From Actinoplanes aureus (GTDB lineage Bacteria > Actinomycetota > Actinomycetes > Mycobacteriales > Micromonosporaceae), in NCBI RefSeq assembly GCF_015704865.1, contig NZ_JADQTO010000011.1, forward strand, positions 1 to 64,000: a stretch of DNA of 64,000 nt. Direction: 5' to 3'. The notes under the pieces were generated by a model. It did no database searches. It saw nothing but the letters and a program-made list of their open reading frames with translations, and was not told where the DNA came from. The position numbers and the translations under genes were made by a program. Of this stretch, positions 23,237-30,899 are shown piece after piece (position 1 is the stretch's first letter; each line of letters begins with the position of its first letter).

Positions 23237-24161
23237 CCAGCTCGGCAGGCGCGAGAGCCCGGACCTCCGCGCCCAGCCGTAGCAGTGAGGCGGTCGCATG
23301 CGACACGTTCTCCAGCGGGATCGTGGCACGCCGCCACCCGTCCGCGCCGGGGTCAGTGAGGGTGCGCGACGCCAGGCGCGCCGCCTTCGGGCCGAGCACG
23401 TCCGGCAGAGCCGTCAAACCTGCGGGGGACAGGCTGACCACGGCGACCTCGGTGTCGTCGGCCTGCTCGTATCGTTCGACGTGGCCGCGCCAGAACTCGG
23501 CCAGGTCGAAATCGCCGGGGCGCTCGGCCGCCTCGGGCAGCGGCCGCAGCCCGGTGATGGCCGACACCCGGTAGGTGCGTGGTGGGCCGGACCCTGCGGC
23601 GACCAGATACCAGACCCCGGCCTTGAGAACCAGGCCGAGCGGATGCACCCGGCGGGTGACCACGCCCGGCCGGGGCGCCCAGCGCCGGTAGTCGATCTCG
23701 ATCATCCGGTCCTGCCACAGCGCCTGGGCGGCGCCGAGCAGATGTGGCACCGCGTCCGGCTCTCGATACCAGCCGGGCGCGTCCAGGTGGAAGCGCTCGC
23801 GGATCCGCAGGGACGCGTCACGGTACGGCACCGGTAGTGCCGCCATCAGCTTGAGCTGGGCGGCGGCGACCTGTGCGCCGAAGCCGAGCTCGGCGGCCGG
23901 GCCGGCCATCCCGGTGAGGAACAGTGACTCCGCCTCGTCGGCGGTGAGCCCGGTCAGCCGGGTGCGGTAGCCGTCCAGCAGCTCGTATCCACCGGTTGGA
24001 CCCTGTTCGGCGTAGACCGGCACGCCCGCGGAGGCGAGTGCCTCGACGTCGCGGTAGACGGTCCGGGCGGTGACGCCGAGTTCCGCGGCGAGTTGTGCGG
24101 CGCTCATCCGGCCGCGGTTCTGCAGCAGCAGCATGAGGGACAACAGTCGGCTGGCGCGCAT
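23181..24161 (-). CDS. WYL-domain (YafY-type) transcriptional regulator
   Basis: 326 residues. N-terminal DeoR-type HTH (about 1-60: RGRMSAAQLAAELGVTARTV, YRDVEALASAGVPVYAEQG, GGYELLDGYRTRLTGL). A WYL domain lies in the middle (about 140-230: IEIDYRRWAPRPGVVTRRVH, PLGLVLKAGVWYLVAAG, where YLVA is the WYL-equivalent), followed by a WCX-type C-terminal region. This layout suits a sensor of nucleotides or small ligands. It is divergent from the DUF1579-like gene, with a palindromic operator (24183-24199) between, so it probably represses or activates both. The 3' end overlaps the dikinase-like gene. Confidence 0.88.
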   Translation of the reverse strand: MRASRLLSLMLLLQNRGRMSAAQLAAELGVTARTVYRDVEALASAGVPVYAEQGPTGGYELLDGYRTRLTGLTADEAESLFLTGMAGPAAELGFGAQVAAAQLKLMAALPVPYRDASLRIRERFHLDAPGWYREPDAVPHLLGAAQALWQDRMIEIDYRRWAPRPGVVTRRVHPLGLVLKAGVWYLVAAGSGPPRTYRVSAITGLRPLPEAAERPGDFDLAEFWRGHVERYEQADDTEVAVVSLSPAGLTALPDVLGPKAARLASRTLTDPGADGWRRATIPLENVSHATASLLRLGAEVRALAPAELVTHLAETIRAMARLYRSS

Positions 24162-24182
24162 GCGCGAGAGTCTGCCAGGCCA

Positions 24183-24199
24183 CTGACAGAAGCTGTCAG
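24183..24199. promoter_or_regulatory. Operator palindrome CTGACAG-AAG-CTGTCAG
   Basis: A perfect 7-bp inverted repeat with a 3-base spacer in the 62-base gap between the WYL regulator and the divergent gene. The position covers both promoters, and a WYL/DeoR-type dimer is the expected binder. Confidence 0.7.
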
Positions 24200-24223
24200 G
24201 GGTAGCCCGTCAAGATCGGCGGC

Positions 24224-24676
24224 ATGAACGACTTCGACTTCTTCATCGGCTCGTGGACCGTGGTCAACCGGCGCCGCACCACCATGTTCGACGGCAGCGA
24301 CGACTGGGACGTGTTCCCCGCCACCTCGGTCAGCCGGTCGATTCTCGACGGCGGCGGCAACACCGACGAGATCATCTTCACGGCGCAGGGCTGGCGTGGG
24401 TTCACCCTGCGGCTGTTCGACCTCGAGCGGAAGGAGTGGTCGCTGTACTGGGCGAGCGGCCGCACCGGGCTGCTCTACCCGCCCGTCGTGGGCACCTTCA
24501 CCGGCGGCCGAGGCGACTTCTACGGAGACGACACCTACGACGGCAAGCCGATCAAGGTGCACTTCATCTGGTCGGACATCACCGCCACGTCGGCGCGCTG
24601 GGAGCAGGAGTTCTCGATCGACGGCGGAGAGACCTGGGAGTCAAACTGGATCATGGAGTTCACGCGGGCCGGATAG
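24224..24676 (+). CDS. DUF1579-like (lipocalin-like) protein
   Basis: 150 residues, all-beta pattern. It starts MNDFDFFIGSWTVVNRRRTT, the typical DUF1579/heme-oxygenase-like FxxGxW start, with strands such as VSRSILDGGGNTDEIIFTAQ and FTLRLFDLERKEWSLYW, a GTFTGGRGDFYGDD segment and a final WEQEFSIDGGETWESNWIMEF. Members of this family form an eight- to ten-stranded barrel, usually annotated as hypothetical. It lies divergently beside the WYL regulator, so it is the likely target gene. CAAGAT ends seven bases upstream of ATG 24224, a possible leaderless start. Confidence 0.75.
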   Translation: MNDFDFFIGSWTVVNRRRTTMFDGSDDWDVFPATSVSRSILDGGGNTDEIIFTAQGWRGFTLRLFDLERKEWSLYWASGRTGLLYPPVVGTFTGGRGDFYGDDTYDGKPIKVHFIWSDITATSARWEQEFSIDGGETWESNWIMEFTRAG

Positions 24677-24693
24677 TCAGCTCGAGGCCGGCG

Positions 24694-25332
24694 TCAGGCC
24701 AGGCCGGCCTCCTTGGCCAGGATCGCGGCCTGCACCCGCGACGTGCAGCCCAGCTTCGCCAGCACCCGCGACACATGCGTCTTGGCCGTCGCCTCGGTGA
24801 TCGCCAGCTCCGCCGCCAGATCCGCGTTCGACAGTCCGCGCCCCAGCGCGGCCAGCACATCCCGTTCCCGCTCGGTCAATCCGTCCAGAGCGGGGGCCGG
24901 CGGTGGCGCCGCCGGGGTGGCGACGAAGGCGGCCAGCAAGCGGCGGGTCACCTCCGGCGCCAGGAAGCCGTCGCCGGCCGCGACCCGGCGTACCGCGTCG
25001 ATCAGCGCGGCCGGCTCGACCGACTTCAGCAGGAAGCCGGCGGCGCCGGCGCGGAGCGCGCCGAACAGGTAGTCGTCGAAGTCGAACGTGGTCAGGATCA
25101 GCACGTCGGACAGGCCGGCCGAGGTGATCGCCCGGGTGGCGCTGATCCCGTCGGTGCCGGGCATCCGGATGTCCATCAGGACCACGTCCGGCCGCAGCGC
25201 GGTGGCCTGGCGGATCGCGACCGCGCCGTCGGCGGCCTCGCCGATCACCTCGATGTCGGGCGCCTGATCCAGCATGAGCCGCATCCCGGCGCGGATGGCC
25301 GCGTGGTCGTCGGCGAGCAGGATCCGGATCAC
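24694..25332 (-). CDS. LuxR-family response regulator
   Basis: 212 residues. The receiver (about 1-120) has LLADDHAAIRAGM, phosphoacceptor Asp54 in VVLMDIRMPGTDG, Thr in ILTTFDFDDYLFG and Lys in FLLKSV. A Pro/Ala linker (TPAAPPPAPALDG) precedes a LuxR HTH (LTERERDVLAALGRGLSNAD, TAKTHVSRVLAKLG). Its start overlaps the kinase stop (25329-25332). It forms a NarL-type pair with the upstream histidine kinase. The target is not clear, although the divergent GAP-family gene at 26599 is a candidate. Confidence 0.9.
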   Translation of the reverse strand: MIRILLADDHAAIRAGMRLMLDQAPDIEVIGEAADGAVAIRQATALRPDVVLMDIRMPGTDGISATRAITSAGLSDVLILTTFDFDDYLFGALRAGAAGFLLKSVEPAALIDAVRRVAAGDGFLAPEVTRRLLAAFVATPAAPPPAPALDGLTERERDVLAALGRGLSNADLAAELAITEATAKTHVSRVLAKLGCTSRVQAAILAKEAGLA

Positions 25333-26483
25333 GACTCACTTCCTACCGGATGCAGGGGCAGCGTCGCCCGTACCCGGAAATGGTCTCCGTCGCGGCCGGC
25401 GGTGAGCTCGCCGCCGAGCAGCGCGGCGCGCTCGCGGATCGAGATCAGGCCGGTGCCCGAGCTGAGCGCCTGGTGGTCGACCGCGCCGGCGCGGGTCAGG
25501 GTGTTCGTGACCGTCACGGTCACGACGTCGCCGGCCGGGCGGACCTCGAGGCGGACCTCCGACTCCGGGGCGTGCTTGCCGGCGTTGGTCAGCGCCTCCC
25601 GCACGATCCGGTAGACGGTGTGCGCCACGATCGCCGGGATCTGCGGGATCTCCCGGGTCTGCGTCTCGATCCGCAGCCCGCCGGCGGCGGCCGCCTCCAC
25701 CAGGTCGGGCAGGCGGTCCAGGCCGCCGGGCAGGGTGGGATCCGTGCCCGCCGGATCGTCCGCCCGCAACAGCATGATCATGGAACGCATCTCCTCGAGG
25801 GCGGCCAGGCTGGTGGTCCGGACCGCCTGCAGGGTTGCCCGGTCGCGGTCGGTGTCCGGCGGGCGGGCCAGGGCCGCACCGGAGTGGATCGCCGTGGTGG
25901 ACAGGTGGGCCGCGATCACGTCGTGCAGGTCGCGGGCCATCGCCGCGCGTTCGGCGAGGACCGCCTCGCGGGCCGTCCGCTCGGCGTCGAGCATGCCGAG
26001 CTGGCGCTGCTGGCGCACGCTGGCCGCCCACCACAGCGGCACGAACAGCAGGGTGGTCATCTGCAGGCCGATGAAGACGGCGAGCCGGAACTCGCCGCCG
26101 GCCAGGCCGCCCACCACGCTGGCCGTGCCGATGACCACGAACACCGCGGTCGTCACCGCGGTCCGGGCCCGGGCGGAGGCGAACAGACCGGCCGAGAAGA
26201 GCAGGTCGAACAGGACGAGGACGAGCGCGATGCTGCCGCCGAGCAGCAGGTCGGCGGTGACCGCGACGACGCCGGTGCCGAGCGCGAGCATCGGATGACG
26301 GCGTTTGCCGAGCATGGCGAGACAGCCGACGGCCAGCGGGAGGGTGTGCCACCACCCGGACAGGCCGGCCAGGGCGTCCGGCTCCGGAAGGTCCCAGACA
26401 TCGGTGAGCCCGACGAGGTTGAACGCCAGACCCGCCGCGAACGTGCCCGCCGCCTCGACGACGTCCCGCGCTTTCGGCCCCAC
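25329..26483 (-). CDS. Two-component sensor histidine kinase (HisKA_3)
   Basis: 384 residues. The N-terminal membrane domain has about five spans (GTFAAGLAFNLVGL, LAVGCLAMLGKRRHP, LVLVLFDLLFSAGLFAS, AVFVVIGTASVVGGLAGG, LFVPLWWAASVRQ). HisKA_3 has phosphoacceptor His187 in ARDLHDVIAAHLSTTAIH, and the HATPase has the VYRIVREALTNAGKHA N-box and GTGLISIRERAALLGG G-box. The GTG start at 26483 has a weak site. It is the first gene of the pair with the LuxR regulator and is divergent from the GAP-family gene. Confidence 0.88.
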   Translation of the reverse strand: MGPKARDVVEAAGTFAAGLAFNLVGLTDVWDLPEPDALAGLSGWWHTLPLAVGCLAMLGKRRHPMLALGTGVVAVTADLLLGGSIALVLVLFDLLFSAGLFASARARTAVTTAVFVVIGTASVVGGLAGGEFRLAVFIGLQMTTLLFVPLWWAASVRQQRQLGMLDAERTAREAVLAERAAMARDLHDVIAAHLSTTAIHSGAALARPPDTDRDRATLQAVRTTSLAALEEMRSMIMLLRADDPAGTDPTLPGGLDRLPDLVEAAAAGGLRIETQTREIPQIPAIVAHTVYRIVREALTNAGKHAPESEVRLEVRPAGDVVTVTVTNTLTRAGAVDHQALSSGTGLISIRERAALLGGELTAGRDGDHFRVRATLPLHPVGSES

Positions 26484-26598
26484 GCTCTCATCCCATCACG
26501 GATCACGCGGTCCGGCGTACCTCGAATGATGTATGCGCCCGCGTGCCGGACATCCTTCGGCGGACGCGCCGACCGCGCGTGACCAGCACTCTCACGGC

Positions 26599-27309
26599 AT
26601 GGATTTGGCGCTCCTCGGATCTCTCGCCGTGCTCGCTCTGATTGATTCGACAAGCTTCGGCACCCTGCTCATCCCGATCTGGCTGATGCTGCATCCGGGC
26701 CGGATGCGGCCCGGCCGTATCCTGGTCTTCCTCGGTACGGTCGCCACGTTCTACTTCGCCGTCGGCGTCGCCGTCGCGCTCGGCGCGGACGCGTTCCTGC
26801 CGCAGATCAACCGGGTGCTCGACACCTCGATCGCGATGCGGATCCAGCTGGTCATCGGCGTCGCCCTGTTCTTCTGGAGCTTCCGGCTGGAACAGAAGAA
26901 CAAGACCGGCTCCGGCAGCGGCCGCCTGCTCCGCTGGCGGGAACGCGCACTCTCCGACGAGGGCGGCACCGGCGGCCTGGCCGCGCTCGCGCTCGCCGCG
27001 GCCGCCGCCGAGGTGACCACGATGCTGCCGTACCTCGCCGCGATCGGCCTGCTGACCACCGCGGAACTACCGGCGGCGCAGGTCGGGCTGGTCATGGCCG
27101 GCTACTGCCTGCTGATGATCGTTCCCGCGTTGCTGCTGCTGGCCGTGCGGCTGGCCGCCGGCGACTGGGTCACCAAGCCGCTGACCCGGATCAGCGACTG
27201 GATGGCGAACAGCAACACCCTGGCGTGGATCGTCGGCATCGTCGGCTTCCTGCTCGCCTACGACGCCGCCGCCCGGCTCGGACTGACCAGCTTCGGCAAC
27301 GGCGGCTGA
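26599..27309 (+). CDS. GAP-family (Sap/SfLAP-like) membrane protein
   Basis: 236 residues with about six membrane helices and short loops. The N-terminus is SLAVLALIDSTSFGTLLIPI, the repeat-like GTLLIPI of this family, then VFLGTVATFYFAVGVAVALGA, QLVIGVALFFWSFRLEQKNK, a cytosolic loop, LALAAAAAEVTTMLPYLAAI, VMAGYCLLMIVPALLLLAVRL and a C-terminal WIVGIVGFLLAYDAAARLGL. GAP proteins have been proposed to export glycopeptidolipids in mycobacteria. Function here is inferred to be export or membrane maintenance. Start ATG 26599 is chosen because the upstream frame is not hydrophobic. It is divergent from the two-component pair. Confidence 0.75.
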   Translation: MDLALLGSLAVLALIDSTSFGTLLIPIWLMLHPGRMRPGRILVFLGTVATFYFAVGVAVALGADAFLPQINRVLDTSIAMRIQLVIGVALFFWSFRLEQKNKTGSGSGRLLRWRERALSDEGGTGGLAALALAAAAAEVTTMLPYLAAIGLLTTAELPAAQVGLVMAGYCLLMIVPALLLLAVRLAAGDWVTKPLTRISDWMANSNTLAWIVGIVGFLLAYDAAARLGLTSFGNGG

Positions 27310-27311
27310 GA

Positions 27312-27671
27312 TCATTTCGGCGGTTGCAGCACGCAGAACTCGTTGCCGTCCGGGTCGCCGAGGACGTGCCACACCCAGCCGTCCTCCCGGACCGGCTCGT
27401 CGGTGATCAGCCGGCCGCCCGCCGCGGTCACCCGGGCCACCTCGGCCTCCAGATCGGCGACGCGCAGGTCCAGGTGCAGCCGGTTCTTCACGTCGGTCTT
27501 CGGCTCCGGCACGCGTTGCAGCAGCAGCTCGATGCCGGGCCCGTCGATCGGCAGCAGCCTCCGGTACTGCCCCGGATCGCTGGAGGTGGCGCGATACCCC
27601 AGCACCTCACCCCAGAACTGCGCCGACCGATCCAGATCAGCGCAATCAAGAACAACCACCAGTTCGATCAC
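27312..27671 (-). CDS. VOC-family (glyoxalase-like) protein
   Basis: 119 residues with two paired beta-alpha-beta-beta-beta modules. Features are MIELVVVLDCADLDRSAQFW, VLGYRATSSDPGQYRRLLPI, GIELLLQRVPEPKTDVKNRL, HLDLRVADLEAEVARVTAAG and the C-terminal WVWHVLGDPDGNEFCVLQPP. The His in NRLHLDL and the Glu in GNEFCV are in the positions of the usual metal ligands. The fold occurs in glyoxalases, dioxygenases and antibiotic-binding proteins, and the substrate is unknown. It is convergent with the GAP gene, with a 2-base gap. Confidence 0.85.
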   Translation of the reverse strand: MIELVVVLDCADLDRSAQFWGEVLGYRATSSDPGQYRRLLPIDGPGIELLLQRVPEPKTDVKNRLHLDLRVADLEAEVARVTAAGGRLITDEPVREDGWVWHVLGDPDGNEFCVLQPPK

Positions 27672-27756
27672 GGCCGCATTCTTTCATCGGTACGGGTGAT
27701 CGGCCGTCCGAAACCAGCGATGGCCGTCCCGCCGGCGCCACGCGACCGGCTGCCCA

Positions 27757-27802
27757 CTCCCGGCCATAGCGCGGCCGCCGGGAAACGGACGGGCGGCGTG
27801 CC
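27757..27802 (-). repeat. Dispersed GC-rich repeat, family B, partial copy B5
   Basis: On the minus strand it carries the 20-base core CGTTTCCCGGCGGCCGCGCT (27768-27787), identical to the core at 49141-49160, then GGCCGGGA, which can fold back on CCCGGC. Diverged forms of the same block are at 59728-59745 and 60033-60051. It lies in the intergenic space just upstream of the VOC gene at 27829. Confidence 0.7.
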
Positions 27803-27816
27803 GGCCGGGTTGGGGT

Positions 27817-27822
27817 TACGGT
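27817..27822 (+). promoter_or_regulatory. -10 box TACGGT of a probable leaderless promoter
   Basis: TACGGT is followed by GTGCCG (six bases) and ATG 27829, which supports that start. No ribosome site is present. Confidence 0.45.
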
Positions 27823-27828
27823 GTGCCG

Positions 27829-28209
27829 ATGGCTGAGACCGTACGGACGACCCTGGCGGCCACGACGATCAGCTCGCCGGAGCCGCGCAAGCTGGCCGAG
27901 TTCTACTCCCGCCTGCTCGGCTGGCCGGTCAAGGAGTCGGCCGACGGCTGGGTGGAGCTGTCCTCACCGGACGGTGGCCCCGGCATCTCCGTCCACGGCG
28001 AGGCGACCTACGAGCCGCCGGCCTGGCCGGCCCGCCCCGGCCGGCCCCAGATGCAGATGCACCTGGACATCGAGGTCGACGACCTGCCCCAGGGCGTCGC
28101 CCACGCGGTGGCGCTGGGCGCGACCGTCGCCGAGTTCCAGCCCCAGGACGACGTGCGGGTGTGCCTGGACCCGGACGGCCACCCGTTCTGCCTCTTCGTG
28201 CGCACCTGA
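27829..28209 (+). CDS. VOC-family (glyoxalase-like) protein
   Basis: 126 residues. It begins AATTISSPEPRKLAEFYSRL, then LGWPVKESADGWVELSSPDG, a central PQMQMHLDIEVDDLPQGVAH and the C-terminal VRVCLDPDGHPFCLFV. The His in MHLDI and the Cys/His of GHPFCL are in metal-ligand positions, so metal use is possible. The family is the same as at 27312 and 29016 but the three are not close copies of one another. The GTG at 27823 is also open but the -10 spacing favours 27829. The 3' end is followed by hairpin repeat A2. Confidence 0.82.
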   Translation: MAETVRTTLAATTISSPEPRKLAEFYSRLLGWPVKESADGWVELSSPDGGPGISVHGEATYEPPAWPARPGRPQMQMHLDIEVDDLPQGVAHAVALGATVAEFQPQDDVRVCLDPDGHPFCLFVRT

Positions 28210-28220
28210 CGGCGCTGGTT

Positions 28221-28287
28221 CTTGTCCGGCCCAACGTGGGTGCTGTCTGGCGGCCGTTGAGACAGCGTCGAGCGTGGGCTAAGCAAG
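28221..28287 (+). repeat. Dispersed 67-nt hairpin repeat, family A, copy A2
   Basis: Same architecture as A1: CTTGTCCGGCCCAAC, GGGTGCTGTCT, GGCGGCCGTTG, AGACAGC, TGGGCT and GCAAG, followed by the shared GATCACCGCC flank. It lies between convergent VOC and TetR genes, and its right edge runs straight into B3. Confidence 0.85.
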
Positions 28288-28292
28288 ATCAC

Positions 28293-28348
28293 CGCCGGGA
28301 GGGCGGGGACGGGTCGGCCGGTTACGCGTACCCCGAAGAAGCGGGACC
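28293..28348 (+). repeat. Dispersed GC-rich repeat, family B, tail copy B3
   Basis: It matches the last ~55 bases of B1 and B2: GCCGGGAGGGCGGGGACGGG, then CCGGTTACGCGTACCCCGAA and GAAGCGGGACC. It overlaps the 3' end of the TetR gene on the minus strand and supplies that gene's last codons and stop. Confidence 0.75.
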
Positions 28349-28939
28349 GGCGGCGCTGCGCAGGCCGTTGAGCAGGCGCGTGAGGTCGGACCAGGTCTCC
28401 TCCAGCGCGGCATCGCGGTCCGGAGCCTCGGCGATGCGCAGGGCGGCCTCGTTCATCGCGCCGGAGAGCAGGGCGGACGTCGCCTCGGGCGAGGTGATCG
28501 TGAGGTGGCCGGTCGCGGCCAGGTCGGCGATGGCCTCGGTCAGGTGGTGGCCGGAGGCGGCGGCGTCCTGGCTGCGCCAGGTGCTCCAGCCCATCACCGC
28601 GGGCGCGTCGAGCAGCAGGATCCGCCGGTGGCTGTCGGTGACGCTCACGGTGAGGAAGGCCCGGCAGCCGGCGATCAGCCCGTCCCAGGGGTCGGCGGCC
28701 GCGTCGGCGGCGGCGGTCACCGCGTCGGCCACCCGCTGCTGTGCGGCGGCCGCGACCGCCTCGAACAGGGTCTGCTTGTTGCCGTAGTGGTGGTAGACCG
28801 CGCCCCGGGTGACCTGGGCGGCGGCGGCCACCTCCTCGAGGCCGACGGAGGCGTAGCCGCGCTCGGCGAACATGCCGGTCGCCACCTCCCGGATCCGCCG
28901 GGCGGTGATCTCGCTCTGCTCCTTGGTCGCTCGCGCCAT
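28322..28939 (-). CDS. TetR-family transcriptional regulator
   Basis: 205 residues. The N-terminal HTH (about 12-58) reads ARRIREVATGMFAERGYASV, then LEEVAAAAQVTRGAVYHHYG. A standard ligand-binding helical domain follows, with a TetR_C33-like stretch SVTDSHRRILLLDAPAVMGW. The last eight codons (GPASSGYA) and the stop lie in repeat B3 (28293-28348), so the natural end may be at about residue 197. Two inverted-repeat operators lie in the gap to the divergent VOC gene at 29016. It is probably an autorepressor that also controls that VOC gene. Confidence 0.9.
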   Translation of the reverse strand: MARATKEQSEITARRIREVATGMFAERGYASVGLEEVAAAAQVTRGAVYHHYGNKQTLFEAVAAAAQQRVADAVTAAADAAADPWDGLIAGCRAFLTVSVTDSHRRILLLDAPAVMGWSTWRSQDAAASGHHLTEAIADLAATGHLTITSPEATSALLSGAMNEAALRIAEAPDRDAALEETWSDLTRLLNGLRSAAGPASSGYA

Positions 28940-28954
28940 GCCGGCCCCTTCTCT

Positions 28955-28973
28955 TACATACGCGCTGTATGTA
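28955..28973. promoter_or_regulatory. TetR operator 1 (TACATAC-N5-GTATGTA)
   Basis: A perfect 7-bp inverted repeat with a 5-base spacer (GCGCT) in the divergent gap, 16 bases upstream of the TetR start codon. Confidence 0.8.
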
Positions 28974-28981
28974 TAGTCGAC

Positions 28982-29002
28982 TTACCTGCACAGTGTATGT
29001 AA
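28982..29002. promoter_or_regulatory. TetR operator 2, imperfect copy of operator 1
   Basis: TTACCTGC at 28982-28989 pairs with GTATGTAA at 28995-29002 in six of eight positions, with a 5-base spacer. It ends just before the AAAGGAGCGG ribosome site of the VOC gene, so binding would block that gene directly. Confidence 0.75.
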
Positions 29003-29015
29003 AGGAGCGGACATC

Positions 29016-29423
29016 ATGGCACTCACCAGCTCGTACCCCGTCCTCATGACCACCGACGTGGCCGCCACCGCGGCCTTCTACCGCAAGCACTTCGGTTTCG
29101 AGCCGACCTTCGAGGCCGACTGGTACGTGAGCCTGCGCCGCGGCCAGTGGGAGCTGGCCGTGCTGGACGGCGGCCACGAGACGATCCCGGCCGCCTACCG
29201 GGGGCGCAGCGCCGGCGGCATGCTGCTCAACGTGGAGGTCGACGACGTGGACGCCGAGTGGGAGCGCCTGGTCGGCGGGGGAGCCCTCGAAGCGCTGCTG
29301 CCGATCCGGACCGAGGAGTTCGGCCAGCGGCACTTCATCGTCGCCGGCCCGGACGGCGTGCTGATCGACGTGATCACCACGGTGGAGCCCGGCGAGGCCT
29401 ACGCGGATCTGTTCGTCTCGTAG
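29016..29423 (+). CDS. VOC-family (glyoxalase/bleomycin-resistance-like) protein
   Basis: 135 residues. Features are SYPVLMTTDVAATAAFYRKH, FGFEPTFEADWYVSLRRGQW, ELAVLDGGHETIPAAYRGRS, then LLNVEVDDVDAEWERLVGGG and FIVAGPDGVLIDVITTVEPG. It has the N- and C-terminal half repeats of this fold and an HETIP segment. A strong AAAGGAG precedes ATG 29016. It is divergent from the TetR gene and overlaps operator 2 in its leader, which makes it the likely target: the repressor would be released by a compound this protein binds or modifies. The compound is unknown. Confidence 0.88.
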   Translation: MALTSSYPVLMTTDVAATAAFYRKHFGFEPTFEADWYVSLRRGQWELAVLDGGHETIPAAYRGRSAGGMLLNVEVDDVDAEWERLVGGGALEALLPIRTEEFGQRHFIVAGPDGVLIDVITTVEPGEAYADLFVS

Positions 29424-29507
29424 CCGAAGGTCTTTCATCCGCGGCGGAGGAGGTGAGGCCGCGCCGGCGTGGCTGAGATTGGTGGCAGCGACGAGGGGAG
29501 ACGCGCG

Positions 29508-30884
29508 ATGTTGAAGCATCCCAAGGCGGCCCGGTCGGTGCCACAGAGCCTGTCGGTGGCACCGCGGTTCGGGATGGAGGGGGTGACGATCCCGCGGCAC
29601 GAGATGCCGGTGGGGGAGATGCCGCCGGACGTGGCCTATCAGATCGTGCACGACGAGCTGATGCTCGACGGCAACTCACGGCTGAACACGGCCACCTTCG
29701 TCACCACCTGGATGGAGCCGCAGGCCGACCGGTTGATGGCCGAGTGCTTCGACAAGAACATGATCGACAAGGACGAGTACCCGCAGACCGCGGAGATCGA
29801 GTCGCGGTGCGTGCACATGCTGAGCCGGCTCTGGAACGCGCCGGACCCCCGGCAGGCGACCGGCTGCTCGACCACCGGCTCCAGTGAGGCCGCGATGCTG
29901 GGCGGGCTCGCCCTGAAACGGCGGTGGCAGCGCAAGCACGCCCGTGGTGGGCGGCCGAACCTGGTGATGGGCATCAACGTGCAGGTGTGCTGGGAGAAGT
30001 TCGCCAACTACTGGGACGTCGAGATGCGCCTGGTCCCGATGGACGGCGAGCGTTTCCACCTCAACGCCGAGGAGGCCGTGAAGCTCTGCGACGAGAACAC
30101 CATCGGCGTGGTCGCGGTGCTCGGGTCCACGTTCGACGGCTCCTACGAGCCGGTCGCGGAGATCTGCGCCGCCCTCGACGAGTTCCAGGCCCGCACCGGC
30201 ATCGACGTCCCGGTGCATGTGGACGGCGCCTCGGGCGCGTTCGTCGCCCCGTTCGTCGACCCGGACCTGGTGTGGGACTTCCAGCTGCCCCGGGTGGCCT
30301 CGATCAACACGTCCGGGCACAAGTACGGCCTGGTCTACCCCGGCGTCGGCTGGATCATCTGGCGGGACGCGCAGGCGCTGCCCGAGGACCTGATCTTCTG
30401 GGTCAACTACCTCGGTGACGACATGCCGACGTTCGCGCTGAACTTCTCCCGGCCCGGCGCGCAGGTCGTCGCCCAGTACTACAACCTCCTGCGGCTCGGC
30501 TTCGACGGCTACGCCCGGGTGCACGGCTACGCCCGCGAGGTCGCCACCCGGCTGTCCGGGCTGATCGCCGACCTGGGCCCGTTCGAGCTGATCACCCGCG
30601 GTGACGAGCTGCCGGTGTTCGCGGTGAAGCTGCGCGACGGGGTCACCAACTACACGGTGTTCGACATCTCCCGGGCGCTGCGCGAACGCGGCTGGCAGGT
30701 GCCCGCGTACACGTTCCCGAAGAACCGCGAGGACGTGGCCGCGCTGCGCGTGGTGGTCCGCCGGGGGTTCACCCACGACCTCGCCGACATGCTCGTCGAG
30801 GACCTGAAGCGGCATCTCCAGCATCTCGACAAGCAGTCCGGCCCGGTGCACGACGCCGCCAACTCCTCGAGCTTCCACCACTGA
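29508..30884 (+). CDS. gadB: Glutamate decarboxylase
   Basis: 458 residues, the normal length for GAD. It converts glutamate to GABA with PLP, consuming a proton, and acts in acid resistance and GABA metabolism. Matching motifs are PRHEMPVGEMPPDVAYQIVH, DELMLDGNSRLNTATFVTTW, EYPQTAEIESRCVHMLSRLW, TGCSTTGSSEAAMLGGLALK, VDGASGAF and INTSGHKYGLVYPGVGW with PLP Lys272. A GGGGAGA ribosome site lies just before ATG 29508, so I use it over GTG 29469. The stop is only 15 bases before the next start, so it is an operon with the alkylsulfatase. Confidence 0.92.
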   Translation: MLKHPKAARSVPQSLSVAPRFGMEGVTIPRHEMPVGEMPPDVAYQIVHDELMLDGNSRLNTATFVTTWMEPQADRLMAECFDKNMIDKDEYPQTAEIESRCVHMLSRLWNAPDPRQATGCSTTGSSEAAMLGGLALKRRWQRKHARGGRPNLVMGINVQVCWEKFANYWDVEMRLVPMDGERFHLNAEEAVKLCDENTIGVVAVLGSTFDGSYEPVAEICAALDEFQARTGIDVPVHVDGASGAFVAPFVDPDLVWDFQLPRVASINTSGHKYGLVYPGVGWIIWRDAQALPEDLIFWVNYLGDDMPTFALNFSRPGAQVVAQYYNLLRLGFDGYARVHGYAREVATRLSGLIADLGPFELITRGDELPVFAVKLRDGVTNYTVFDISRALRERGWQVPAYTFPKNREDVAALRVVVRRGFTHDLADMLVEDLKRHLQHLDKQSGPVHDAANSSSFHH

Positions 30885-30899
30885 CCGAAGGGGCGATCC

